A DNA stretch of 64,000 bases from Ottelia alismoides (lineage: Eukaryota > Streptophyta > Magnoliopsida > Alismatales > Hydrocharitaceae), in NCBI GenBank assembly GCA_037367405.1, contig JAZKJV010011400.1:1858501-1922500 (forward strand), written 5' to 3'. Shown here in pieces: positions 54,048 to 62,983 of this stretch (the first letter of the stretch is position 1; the number at the start of each line of letters is the position of its first letter). Both the position numbers and the translations under genes were made by a program. The notes beneath the pieces are model-generated. The model did no database searches, was not told the DNA's origin, and saw only the letters and a program-made list of their open reading frames with translations.

Positions 54048-54965
54048 ATGAATACCATCTCTCGACGTACCTGGTTGAGTCACAGCGCAGCCGCGTTGAT
54101 GTCTGCGCCACTGATAACTAGCTGGCTAACGGCACCGTTGCAGGCCGCTGAAGGCAAACGCAAGAAGATCCTGTTCTATAACAAATCGGAAGGATTTCAG
54201 CATTCGGTTGTTGAGAGCAAAGATGGTGCACCAACCTACGCCGAGCGCATGCTGAATGAATTCGCCGGACCAGCCGGCTTCGATTTCGTAGGCACCAAAG
54301 ATGGATCGATCTTCGAAGGCGACTTGGATCAGTTCGATGGATTTTATTTCTTTACCCAAGGCGACCTATCGAAGCCCGGGCTGGATAAACAACCCCCGGT
54401 GACTGAGAAAGGCAAACAGCGATTGTTGGATGCAGTGGCCGCTGGCAAAGGCTTTGTGGGTAATCACTGCGCTAGTGACACCTATCACTCAGCCGGTCAC
54501 CGCGCGGGCAAAGCCTTCGAGAATCAAATCGATATCGATCCCTATATCGCCATGGTAGGCGGTGAGTTCATTCGTCATGGTCGGCAGCAGACGGCGCGCA
54601 TGCGCGTGGTGGATGGCAAATTTCCAGGTGCCGAAAAGGTTGGCGAAGGGTTTGAACTAAACGAAGAGTGGTATTCGCTCAAGAATTTTGCGCCCGACAT
54701 GCACGTGATCTTGGTACAAGAGACCATGGGTATGAAGGACAAGGATTATGATCGGCCGCCATACCCAGCCACTTGGGCGCGCATGCATCAGAAAGGCCGC
54801 GTCTTCTATACTTCGATGGGACACCGCGAAGACGTTTGGACCAATTCGAATTTCCAAGCACTGGTTGTCGGTGCGCTAACTTGGATAACCGGTGGCGCAG
54901 AAGCCGACTTGACGCCCAACATGAAACAAGTCACCCCAGAGGCAGCTACGTTGCCGAAGGTTTAG
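54048..54965 (+). CDS. ThuA-domain protein with Tat signal
   Basis: A 305-residue exported protein. The twin-Arg signal SRRTWL is followed by a hydrophobic run ending LQAA. The remainder is a ThuA-type flavodoxin-like domain ('KKILFYNKSEGFQHS', 'LDQFDGFYFFTQGDLSKP', 'GFVGNHCASDTYHSAG', 'GRVFYTSMGHREDVWTN'). ThuA proteins are linked to sugar (trehalose or glucoside) use, and planctomycetes have many. The catalytic role is not well defined. Confidence 0.85.
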   Translation: MNTISRRTWLSHSAAALMSAPLITSWLTAPLQAAEGKRKKILFYNKSEGFQHSVVESKDGAPTYAERMLNEFAGPAGFDFVGTKDGSIFEGDLDQFDGFYFFTQGDLSKPGLDKQPPVTEKGKQRLLDAVAAGKGFVGNHCASDTYHSAGHRAGKAFENQIDIDPYIAMVGGEFIRHGRQQTARMRVVDGKFPGAEKVGEGFELNEEWYSLKNFAPDMHVILVQETMGMKDKDYDRPPYPATWARMHQKGRVFYTSMGHREDVWTNSNFQALVVGALTWITGGAEADLTPNMKQVTPEAATLPKV

Positions 54966-55073
54966 CCGCTCCGGCCAGTTCACTGCGTGAGCGCTATTTC
55001 TCGGGTGGCACGACGAATGCCACCCAAGGTTGCTTCGGCGATCATGAATAGAGTAGCGTGCCGACTGTAATGA

Positions 55074-55139
55074 GTCCACCGTCTGGCGACGGTGGCTACC
55101 AAGTGCAGTTCAACCGCTGGCGAGGATGGCTACCAAGAG
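55074..55139. repeat. Dispersed hairpin repeat, copy E (two half-units)
   Basis: 'ccaccgtctggcgacggtggctaccaag' is followed after eight bases by a degenerate second unit 'aaccgctggcgaggatggctaccaag'. The first forms a 7-bp stem (CCACCGT/ACGGTGG). It lies between the ThuA and Dus genes. Confidence 0.6.
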
Positions 55140-55159
55140 TGAAAAATGGCGAGGTCCGA

Positions 55160-56191
55160 TCAGACCTGGTCGCGTGGAAAATGCTCTTCAACCACGCGAT
55201 AGAATTCTTCGGGTGATTCGACATGAGCCATGTGCGTCCGGAAGATGCGGGCACCATGCTTGGCTTGCGCGTAGCAACAAGCAAACTTCCGCATGAGCAT
55301 CGTGCCTTTCTGGGGCCCGAATCGTTGAACGACTAGTTCATAGTGTCGCAACACGCATTGCCGCTGCGCTTCAAGATTTGGATCTGGCGGAACTGGCTCG
55401 CCACGCAGAGCAGCCGCAGCTTGGGCGAACAGCCAGGGTCGTCCAAGCGAGGCCCTGGCAATCATGACTCCGTCGACTCGATAGTTGCTTAGAGCGTGGA
55501 CCACTTTTTCTGGGCTATCCAAGTCGCCATTGCCGATCAGCGGGATGTGTCGCAGGTGCTGCTTGATTTCTGAGATGCGTTCCCAATCGGCTTGGCCACG
55601 AAAGAAGTCTTCGGCAACTCGGCCATGTACCGTGAGTGCGGCCGCGCCCGACTCTTCGACCACCCGCGCGATGCGGCAAGCGTTTTGAGTTTTTCGGGTG
55701 CAACCCAAGCGAATCTTGGCCGTGACGGGGGTCGGGGCACAGACTTGCACAAGCCGCGATATGATCGCTGCCATGCGGTCTGGGTAGTCCAAAAGATAGC
55801 TGCCGCTGTGGGCCTTCTCTGTGACTTGCTTGACTGGGCAGCCAAAATTGATGTCGACTACGCTGACCTGGTAGTCCTCGACCAGCCTTTTGCCCACCTT
55901 GGCCATAGTTTCCGGGTCATTGTCCCATATTTGCACTGCCAATGGGCGGGGCTCGTCTCGCACCCCCCAGAGGCGGTCAGGGTGTTGGCAATCGTGTTCA
56001 TCCAGCCACACAAAGCCGCTGGCGTTGACCATCTCGGTTGCTTGCAGGCCCACGCCGCCATATTCTCGAACGATTTGTCGAAAAGCGTAATTGGTGTATC
56101 CAGCCATCGGCGCCTGGAGAATAGGCGGGTCGATGACCAGGTTTCCAATCTTGAGCGGCTTGACGAGAGGTTCAGTTGCAGTCATCTCCAT
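55160..56191 (-). CDS. tRNA-dihydrouridine synthase (DusB-like)
   Basis: A 343-residue flavoenzyme that reduces uridine to dihydrouridine in tRNA using NADPH. Motifs are 'QAPMAGYTNYAFR', the catalytic-Cys loop 'VDINFGCPVKQV', 'TAKIRLGC', 'ALTVHGRVAEDFFRGQADW', 'IGNGDLDSP' and 'GVMIARASLGRPW' (FMN site). Length and order fit the DusB group. It is convergent with the ThuA gene and divergent from the YTV gene. Confidence 0.92.
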   Translation of the reverse strand: MEMTATEPLVKPLKIGNLVIDPPILQAPMAGYTNYAFRQIVREYGGVGLQATEMVNASGFVWLDEHDCQHPDRLWGVRDEPRPLAVQIWDNDPETMAKVGKRLVEDYQVSVVDINFGCPVKQVTEKAHSGSYLLDYPDRMAAIISRLVQVCAPTPVTAKIRLGCTRKTQNACRIARVVEESGAAALTVHGRVAEDFFRGQADWERISEIKQHLRHIPLIGNGDLDSPEKVVHALSNYRVDGVMIARASLGRPWLFAQAAAALRGEPVPPDPNLEAQRQCVLRHYELVVQRFGPQKGTMLMRKFACCYAQAKHGARIFRTHMAHVESPEEFYRVVEEHFPRDQV

Positions 56192-56270
56192 AATCTATTC
56201 GCCTCTGGCGACGCCGTCGAGAAGCCGCTGTCAAAATGCGTTTTTCAGACATTCAAATGCTTTCAAACCT

Positions 56271-56299
56271 TTGACCCCCAATCGGGCGCCTATTACAAT
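56271..56299 (+). promoter_or_regulatory. Strong sigma-70-type promoter of the YTV gene
   Basis: TTGACC (56271-56276), exactly 17 bases, TACAAT (56294-56299). Five of six bases match in each box. A GAGGGGG ribosome site follows before the ATG at 56366. It would give a leader of about 60 bases. Confidence 0.6.
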
Positions 56300-56365
56300 C
56301 GTGGCGGCTTAGGCAATTTAGGTAACTTGTTTAAACATGGGTAGCACGCGCCCGAGGGGGAATGA

Positions 56366-58303
56366 ATGCGAATGAAATTCGTCGGCCGATTATGCTTGGC
56401 GGTCGGATGCTTGTTGTGGGCTTCAGGGGTGGTGGAAGCTGGCTTCCGTCATCATCACCATCATCATCGACTAAGGCAGGGTGGATGTAGCGATCCCTGT
56501 CAAACGGCCAGTGCTTGGGGCGGAGTGAATTACAGCTCTGCTTATTATGCTGGAGTGCCTTACGGTCACGGGCAAAGTGGCTGGGCGGCGCCTACTTGCG
56601 CTCCGCCTGTTTATGCAGCGCCAGTTTACTCAGCGCCGGTGTATGCTGGCCCAGTATATGCGGCTCCCGCGTATTCAGCCGCTTGTGCCCCTGCCTCTGG
56701 CGTGCCTGTCATGCCTGCTCCAACGCAGACGATCGATCTGGGTCCGCAGACGATGTACAAGGTCGTCTTGGAACCGCAAGCGCACACGGAAACGCGTTTG
56801 GTGGCTACTACGGAGTATCGCGACGAACCTCGGACGCGAACGCGAGTGGTTCAGCGCACACAAGCCGTGCAGTTCGAAGACTATCGGACTCGTACGGTGA
56901 TTGTGCCCAAGACAGAAACCAAAACGATCGAGTACTCCGTGCTGGTTCCTCACACGAGTGAAAAGACTGTCGAACTAGTCGAGTCAGTACCGGTTTGGAA
57001 AGAAGTGGAACAGAGCTACACTGTGAAGGTACCGGTGCTCAGCGACGTTCAAGAAGAGTATGAAGTACGGGTGCCCAAGTTGGTGGACCAAGAGTTTACC
57101 TACACGGCTTATGTGCCTCATGCAGAGACGCAGACTCGAATTCAAACAGTTACCAACGCAGTGCCGGTAACCAAGACCCGAACGATTTCGGTCTCGGTGC
57201 CTGTTTCGCGCACTCGGCTAGTTACCAAGGACTACGGTCACTGGGAAACTCGGATGGAAGAAGTCAGTGTTCAAGCGAGCGTTGGTTACGGCCAGGGCGG
57301 CTGTGGTAGTGGTGTTTCCGTGGGTGGTTGTGGAGTATCCGCAGCCCCTGTGGCCTATGCCGTGGGCGGCTGCTCGACGGCTGCCGTCGGTGGTCGCCAT
57401 CACTGTGGCGTGATTGGTCGGCTGCTGCATCATGGCCGTCACGGCGGATGTTCATCTTGCGGCTTGCATGGTGGTGGTTGCTCAAGCTGTGGTGGCGCTG
57501 TCGGCTATGTTGTAGAAGGCCCAAGTGCTGTCGGTGGCTGCGGCATGGCCGAGGCGGGTTGTGGTATCGGGTCGGCACAGGTTATTCAGGCTGCTCCTGC
57601 AACTCAAATGGTCGCACGTCAGGTTTGGGTGCCTAACGTGGTTACCGAAGAGGTCTCTGTGGTCGAAAGCGAATCGCAGGCCCAAGAGATCTCCTACACG
57701 GTGTATGAACAGCGAACCGAGCAAGTCCCATACGAATGCACCGTGGTGAAGTATCACCCCGAACAGCGCACCGGTACTCGCAAGGTAGTCGATTACGTAC
57801 CTGAGAAGCGTACTCGCACGCGCAAGGTTGTGAACTATCAAGACGAAACTCGCACGCGTACGCTGCGTCAAGCCAGCTACGAACAACGAACTCGTACTGA
57901 GACGATTCCGGTTGTATCCTACACGACGGAAAAACGCACCAAGGAAGTCTCCTTCACAGTCAATGTGCCGGAGACTCAAGTCGAACCTTTCACTGCGACT
58001 CGGTACGAAACCGTCGATGACGTGGTTACCGAGCAATATACTGAGCGAGTTGCGATTCCCACGCAGAAGGAAGTTCAAGTGCAAGTGGTGCGCATGGTGC
58101 CCAAGCTGGTAGCCTACCAGGTCAACCTGTGCGCACCGGTACCGGCTGCAGGCAATGGCAGCGGCGGTTCAACCCCAGGCTATGGCGCCGGTTATGGTCC
58201 AGTCATTGGCGCTCCGGGTTGCGGAAGCTGCAGCGGCGGCGGAGTCATCATCGGTAACCCCGCCCAGTGTGGTGTGAATGTTGGCTGCCCACGCTGCCAA
58301 TAG
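56366..58303 (+). CDS. YTV-repeat, cysteine-rich cell-wall-type protein
   Basis: A 645-residue exported protein. The signal peptide (MRMKFVGRLCLAVGCLLWAS) is followed by six His residues and an Ala/Pro/Val/Tyr-rich stretch ('VYAAPVYSAPVYAGPVYAAP'). Two blocks of repeats with Tyr-Thr/Glu-Val and Arg-Thr-Arg-Thr patterns follow ('YTVKVPVLSDVQEEYEVRVP', 'RTRTRKVVNYQDETRTRTLR'), separated by a Gly/Cys/His-rich segment (about residues 310-415, 'GGCSSCGLHGGGCSSCGG'). The tail is Cys-rich ('CGSCSGGG ... CGVNVGCPRCQ'). This is the YTV family, associated with the protein-rich cell wall of pirellulae. Cys residues probably form disulfide cross-links. It has a strong promoter and terminator of its own. 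Confidence 0.8.
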   Translation: MRMKFVGRLCLAVGCLLWASGVVEAGFRHHHHHHRLRQGGCSDPCQTASAWGGVNYSSAYYAGVPYGHGQSGWAAPTCAPPVYAAPVYSAPVYAGPVYAAPAYSAACAPASGVPVMPAPTQTIDLGPQTMYKVVLEPQAHTETRLVATTEYRDEPRTRTRVVQRTQAVQFEDYRTRTVIVPKTETKTIEYSVLVPHTSEKTVELVESVPVWKEVEQSYTVKVPVLSDVQEEYEVRVPKLVDQEFTYTAYVPHAETQTRIQTVTNAVPVTKTRTISVSVPVSRTRLVTKDYGHWETRMEEVSVQASVGYGQGGCGSGVSVGGCGVSAAPVAYAVGGCSTAAVGGRHHCGVIGRLLHHGRHGGCSSCGLHGGGCSSCGGAVGYVVEGPSAVGGCGMAEAGCGIGSAQVIQAAPATQMVARQVWVPNVVTEEVSVVESESQAQEISYTVYEQRTEQVPYECTVVKYHPEQRTGTRKVVDYVPEKRTRTRKVVNYQDETRTRTLRQASYEQRTRTETIPVVSYTTEKRTKEVSFTVNVPETQVEPFTATRYETVDDVVTEQYTERVAIPTQKEVQVQVVRMVPKLVAYQVNLCAPVPAAGNGSGGSTPGYGAGYGPVIGAPGCGSCSGGGVIIGNPAQCGVNVGCPRCQ

Positions 58304-58352
58304 CAGCATTTCAATAGCGAGATTGCGAAAGCGTCTCACTCGATAGCCATCC

Positions 58353-58390
58353 AACGCTCATCCGCTCCCAAGATCGGATGAGCGTTTTTT
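58353..58390 (+). terminator. Rho-independent terminator of the YTV gene
   Basis: AACGCTCATCCG (58353-58364) pairs perfectly with CGGATGAGCGTT (58375-58386) across a 10-base loop, then a T-run to 58390. A textbook intrinsic terminator 50 bases after the stop. Confidence 0.9.
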
Positions 58391-58397
58391 GTTTGCA

Positions 58398-58524
58398 GCT
58401 AGCAAAACCCGCGCCCGCTCCGCCCGCGCAGGGTGTGTCCCCAACACTTGCATCAATGCTAGCAAACCCTCGCTCCGCGTGCGCAGGGTGTGTCCCCGGT
58501 CATTTGGCAATTGCTAGCAAAGCG
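58398..58524. repeat. Direct repeats beginning GCTAGCAAA
   Basis: Two near-identical units (58398-58442 and 58458-58497) run 'gctagcaaaaccc', 'gctccgc' and 'gcgcagggtgtgtcccc'. A third partial 'gctagcaaagcg' starts at 58513. Each unit is about 40-45 bases with unrelated spacers, and the third reaches the edge of the next gene. Confidence 0.7.
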
Positions 58525-58536
58525 AATCGCCTTTGG

Positions 58537-60153
58537 TCAGCCTCGGCTGAGCCAGCGGGCAAAGAGAGCTTTGGTTAAGCGGGAAACCTGGTGATCGACC
58601 GGTAGGGAGGCGCAGTAGTTGATCGAGCCTGCCGAGAAGACGGCTCCCCCGCTGGCAGTTTCGTAGTAAGTCATTTCTGCGCCGCCCTCATCCACGTTAG
58701 TCCCACGTGCTAGCAAATGGACGTTGGTTGGAGAAGCGGCCGAACGTTTGTCGGTTTCATGGCCCGATGCTCCGCCAGGACAACGCATATGCAAGCTCTC
58801 CCTGCCAAACAGATCTCCGTTGGCCAGCCCCGAGCCCTCGAACAACCAGTGCGCAGCGTCGACCACGCGATAAGGAGCACCTGTCATCGCGCCGCTTGGG
58901 GTAAACACAACGCCGAGAAGCGTGGCCTCGGACTCCAATCGCATCGCCAGTCGACTATCGCAACCGTTCATGCCTTCCGGCCAGAGACTGGCGATTCGGC
59001 CGTTGTGGCAAACCATCGCCAGTTGCGAGTCAATCTCCACTTCGCAGTTCAGCCCATTGCCACCCAAATAAGCCAATTTGCCTCCCGCGGACCATACCCA
59101 GTCCTTCAACCGCTGGTACATTCGCCGCGTCCAGTACTCGGGATGGACCGCGCTGACCAGAATGTCGTACTGGGCCAAATCGAGCGTACCGTCATCCAAC
59201 TGCGTTTCGGCATAGTAATCGTACGCGATACCTTCGCGTTCAAGCCAACCAACTAACCGCCATTCTGCTGGCGCCAGGTGACAGGCTTGGCGTCCCTCGA
59301 TCGGATCGGTTATCGCTTCTGAAAAAGCGATGTGGTTGAAGGGCTCGGGCCGTTCAAAGGACAAGTTCGCATAGCGATCGTAACCCCAAGTACCATGATC
59401 GGGGTCACGATAACGCGCTAGTTCGTAACGCGAATTCACCGTAGGTGTCGGTGGCAAGTGATCAGCATGAATATAGTTGCTGCGGCCACCAAAAGCGTTG
59501 TAGGCGTTCCAGGTAATGTTGGAGGCCAATACCGCGACCTTAGCTTGCGGTACTGCGGGCGCCACGATCCATGGAAATGCGAATTGCTTGCCCGAGGCGG
59601 TGCTTGAGCGGAAGTAATACAAACCACTTTGCAGCGGCGCAGACACGTACTGCCGGTGGGTTTCGCTGGCGTAACCGACTTTGTTCCACTGTACGCCTGT
59701 CTGCGTGTAATCGCCGTCAGGGGTGATTTGCATCATAGCTCGAGGACCATGCTCATCGTGCCAGCCCAAGCTGCGCACCAACTGGGGCTGCCAACCATAC
59801 CGCCACAACTCAAGCTTAAATGGCTCGACCGAATGCACGCGAAACTCTGACTCTTCTCCGCCGCGAACCCACTTCGGCCAGGCATAGCCCAGTAACTGGT
59901 CCGCTAACAAGCGAAACTGAATCGGTTCAAGTGATGGCAACTCGACCTGCGAGAACTTGGCACCAAACCCGGGCTTCTGCAGTATCACTCGATACTTGCC
60001 CGGCGGTAATTCCAAGTGTACTGAACCACTGGCACGCGAATGCGTGGCGAAAGACTGGCCACTTTCAGAAATAAACTCCAGGCTTACTTCAGCCAAGGCC
60101 ACGTAACGTTCGTCGCTGACGTAGCCAATCAATGTAGAAGATAGTTGAGTCAC
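58537..60153 (-). CDS. N,N-dimethylformamidase-beta-like domain protein
   Basis: A 538-residue cytosolic-looking protein without a signal. Residues about 1-85 form a carboxypeptidase-regulatory-like beta-domain ('GSVHLELPPGKYRVILQKPGF'). The rest matches the DMFase large-subunit C-terminal family, with a glutamine-amidotransferase-like fold ('VAVLASNITWNAYNAFGGRS', 'YDILVSAVHPEYWTRRMYQRL', 'GGKLAYLGGNGLNCEVEID', 'GGAVFSAGSINYC'). Whether it hydrolyses amides is unknown; many homologues in planctomycetes are uncharacterised. It is divergent from the PQQ-like gene at 60290. Confidence 0.75.
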   Translation of the reverse strand: MTQLSSTLIGYVSDERYVALAEVSLEFISESGQSFATHSRASGSVHLELPPGKYRVILQKPGFGAKFSQVELPSLEPIQFRLLADQLLGYAWPKWVRGGEESEFRVHSVEPFKLELWRYGWQPQLVRSLGWHDEHGPRAMMQITPDGDYTQTGVQWNKVGYASETHRQYVSAPLQSGLYYFRSSTASGKQFAFPWIVAPAVPQAKVAVLASNITWNAYNAFGGRSNYIHADHLPPTPTVNSRYELARYRDPDHGTWGYDRYANLSFERPEPFNHIAFSEAITDPIEGRQACHLAPAEWRLVGWLEREGIAYDYYAETQLDDGTLDLAQYDILVSAVHPEYWTRRMYQRLKDWVWSAGGKLAYLGGNGLNCEVEIDSQLAMVCHNGRIASLWPEGMNGCDSRLAMRLESEATLLGVVFTPSGAMTGAPYRVVDAAHWLFEGSGLANGDLFGRESLHMRCPGGASGHETDKRSAASPTNVHLLARGTNVDEGGAEMTYYETASGGAVFSAGSINYCASLPVDHQVSRLTKALFARWLSRG

Positions 60154-60289
60154 TAGACTGGCATCTCACCTGAAACAACGAGTAGGCTGGTACCTTAGTC
60201 ACGCCAGGACATTGTCGGCCATGCCTTGACGTAGTGCAACCTGCGGTCACTGGTCTACAATCTCTGAAGTTCACAACACAACCAACTCC

Positions 60290-61654
60290 ATGAAACTCAT
60301 TTTGGCTCGAATGAAATACATATCAGCTCTATTGCGTTTAACTCTGTGTATCGCCACCCTCACTGGTTCACTGGCACACTGCCGCAGTGCGGCGGCCGAA
60401 GACAGCTTGCAGTGGCGCGGTACTGCAGGCCAAGGGCACTCATCAGCCACCAATCTTCCTATCACTTGGAGTGAAGATTCAAATGTCGCCTGGAAGACGG
60501 CTATCCCCGGCCGCGGTTGGTCAACTCCTGTGATCCAGGGTGAACAAATCTGGATGACCACGGCGCTAGAGTCTCCGGCCAGTCCGGAAGTAGCCCAAGA
60601 GAGATTAAAGACAAACACCGGGGACCAGCCTTTGACTCTGCTGGAAGAAGTGCAACTGCGGGCCGTGTGTGTCAACCGAGCCACAGGTCAGATCATGCAC
60701 GATGTCGAACTGCTCAAGCGACAGGCGCCTCAGTGGGTACACAAGCTCAATAGCTACGCGTCGCCAACTCCTGTGCTGGAAGGGGATCGATTGTTCTGTA
60801 GCTTCGGTGCATATGGCTCAGCTTGCGTAAACACTTCTAGCGGCCAGGTCGTGTGGACCAATACCGAACTGGAGGTCATGCATGAGAATGGTCCAGGCGG
60901 CTCGCCCGTGTTGGCCGGTGATGTCATGGTCATTCATATGGATGGCAGCGACCAGCAGTTTATCGCGGCCCTCGACAAGTACACAGGAAAGGTACGCTGG
61001 AAAACAGCGCGGTCCGGTGAAATGAACGCCAATCCTCAGTTACGCAAGTCTTATGGTACGCCGCTAGTTTTGCAAGTAAGTGGGCAAACCCAAATCATTT
61101 CGCCCGCATCGGATTGGCTCTACGCTTATGACCCACAATCCGGCCAAGAGCTTTGGAAGCTGCCTTATGGAGAGCTGGGATTCTCGCTGACGCCGCGACC
61201 TGTTGTTCAGAACGGCCGCATGTTCATGGCCACCGGCTTCGGCCGAAGCCAACTGCTGGCAATCGACTTACACGATGGCCAGCCCGAAATCGCCTGGCGT
61301 TACAAGCAAGGCATTCCAACGATGCCTTCTCCTTTGGTCATCGACCAGGAACTGTACTTCGTCAGTGATTCGAGCGGCATCTTGACTTGCCTGGATACCG
61401 CCACGGGCCATGAGGTTTACCGTCAGCGACTGGGAGGCAACTACAGTTCATCGCCCATGGCGGCCGAAGGTCATATCTATCTGGGTAACCGCGAGGGTAG
61501 TGTATTTGTGATCCAAGCAGGCCGTCAATACAAACTGCTGGCCGAAAACAAACTGCCAGGCGCGATTTACGCTACGCCAGTGGCCGTCGATCACCAGCTA
61601 TTCCTGCGAACCGATCAAGCGCTCTATTGCCTGGTCAAGAAAGATAGCCAGTAA
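60290..61654 (+). CDS. Exported PQQ-like beta-propeller protein (second copy)
   Basis: A 454-residue protein with a signal peptide ending about SAAA-ED. It then has 'WRGTAGQGHSSATNLPITWS', homologous to the 4879 protein. Blades carry 'CVNRATGQIMHD', 'ALDKYTGKVRWKT', 'AYDPQSGQELWK' and 'CLDTATGHEVYRQ'. It is longer than its paralogue by an insert near the first blades. As before, a propeller scaffold is more likely than a quinoprotein. An alternative start is the ATG at 60311. Confidence 0.8.
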   Translation: MKLILARMKYISALLRLTLCIATLTGSLAHCRSAAAEDSLQWRGTAGQGHSSATNLPITWSEDSNVAWKTAIPGRGWSTPVIQGEQIWMTTALESPASPEVAQERLKTNTGDQPLTLLEEVQLRAVCVNRATGQIMHDVELLKRQAPQWVHKLNSYASPTPVLEGDRLFCSFGAYGSACVNTSSGQVVWTNTELEVMHENGPGGSPVLAGDVMVIHMDGSDQQFIAALDKYTGKVRWKTARSGEMNANPQLRKSYGTPLVLQVSGQTQIISPASDWLYAYDPQSGQELWKLPYGELGFSLTPRPVVQNGRMFMATGFGRSQLLAIDLHDGQPEIAWRYKQGIPTMPSPLVIDQELYFVSDSSGILTCLDTATGHEVYRQRLGGNYSSSPMAAEGHIYLGNREGSVFVIQAGRQYKLLAENKLPGAIYATPVAVDHQLFLRTDQALYCLVKKDSQ

Positions 61655-61676
61655 GGCACTGCAAAACAATACGCGG

Positions 61677-62978
61677 CTACATCAACCTTAGCCACATAGC
61701 GTTCAGGTATTCCGCTTCAGGGCAATTGGACGACACAGGATGACAAGGAGCGGCGCCCGTGCGCCCTAGTATTTGCATGGGGCGCGGCAAAGCTTGAGGA
61801 TGCTCGGCACTACGATTACAACTGCGAGCAGCGCTGCGAACCAGGCGCACAAATTCCGACTCTGGCAGTAGCCCGGCGCAAGTACACGTCAACATCAATC
61901 CACCTGGCCGCACCAGCTGCATGGCCAGTCGATTGAGATCAAAGTGCTTCTTGGTGCCTTCTTCGATCTCGGCGCGCGAGCGAATTAGTTTGGGTGGATC
62001 GAGCACGACCATATCGAATTGTTTGCCGCTGCGCTGCATATCGCGCATGTAGGCAAAGGCATCGGCTTGAGTGAATTTGACGCGCACTTCATTGAGAGCC
62101 GCATTATGCTTGGCTTGCTCCAGCGGCGCTTCATCCAGGTCGATACCCGTGACCTCCTTGGCTCCACCACGTTTGGCCGCCATGACCGCAAAGCCACCGG
62201 TGTAACAGCAAACATCCAGCAGACTCATGCCGCCACAGAGTTCGGCAACCTGCAGGCGATTGTCGCGCTGATCGCAGAAAAAGCCGGTCTTGTGACCAGT
62301 TCCAAAATGAACTTTGTAGCGTGTATCGTGCTCGGTGATTGTCACATGCGGCGGCAAGTGGGGACTCTTCAGCGGTGTAAAGCTCGCGCCCTCTTGACTG
62401 GCCAGTTGAGGGCTGGGCTGAATCAGCCAATGCCTGGTCCCAAGCTGCAATGCGAGTCGCTCCAGTATCCCTTGGGCTCGCGCACCCATCGCCAGGCTAA
62501 ACACCTCGGCGCTCAGCACATCACCGTAACGATCAACAACCAATCCGGGCACACCGTCAGCTTCGCCATGCAAGACGCGGTAACAATTGGTAACGTTGTC
62601 CAGTTTCAGTACGTCGCGGCGCAGGTCGATGGCTTGCTGCAAGGTCTGATCCCAAAACAGATCGTCCGGAGCATCTTGGCTCCAACGGACAATTCGTATG
62701 GCGATCTCGGCTTTAGGATTGTACAGACCGTAACCAAACAGTTCGGGTTGCGGTCTCTCGTGCTGATGATAGAGGGCTACCCACTGGCCGCGTTTGGGCA
62801 TGCCTTCGATGTGGCGAATTCGTTTGCGAAAAACGTTCGGGTGCCAACTCGGCTTGTCGAGCAGGACTGAGGGTAGCCGTTCTCGACTGCTGATGACTAG
62901 TTCTGCAGGCGTCAAACTGACCAGTGGATTGGAATGCGATCTGGCCGCGCGGTTGGTGGGATGTTTGCGCTGCGTCAC
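61677..62978 (-). CDS. Class I SAM-dependent rRNA methyltransferase (RlmI-like)
   Basis: A 433-residue enzyme with an N-terminal PUA-like RNA-binding region and a C-terminal Rossmann methyltransferase domain. It has the RlmI-type 'GEADGVPGLVVDRYGD', 'GHKTGFFCDQRDNR', motif I 'LLDVCCYTGGFAVMAA', motif IV 'VVLDPPK' and the Cys-bearing 'LTCTCAGLL'. RlmI makes 5-methylcytosine in 23S rRNA. The overall match is to that family, but the exact target is inferred. It lies just before the threonine synthase gene on the same strand. Confidence 0.87.
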   Translation of the reverse strand: MTQRKHPTNRAARSHSNPLVSLTPAELVISSRERLPSVLLDKPSWHPNVFRKRIRHIEGMPKRGQWVALYHQHERPQPELFGYGLYNPKAEIAIRIVRWSQDAPDDLFWDQTLQQAIDLRRDVLKLDNVTNCYRVLHGEADGVPGLVVDRYGDVLSAEVFSLAMGARAQGILERLALQLGTRHWLIQPSPQLASQEGASFTPLKSPHLPPHVTITEHDTRYKVHFGTGHKTGFFCDQRDNRLQVAELCGGMSLLDVCCYTGGFAVMAAKRGGAKEVTGIDLDEAPLEQAKHNAALNEVRVKFTQADAFAYMRDMQRSGKQFDMVVLDPPKLIRSRAEIEEGTKKHFDLNRLAMQLVRPGGLMLTCTCAGLLPESEFVRLVRSAARSCNRSAEHPQALPRPMQILGRTGAAPCHPVSSNCPEAEYLNAMWLRLM

Positions 62979-62983
62979 GTAAC

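Noticed and set aside
56452..56470. His6 stretch as a cloning tag
   Set aside because: It lies within a native signal-peptide context of a planctomycete gene with no vector sequence around it. Similar His-rich starts are seen in the 4160-4690 protein.
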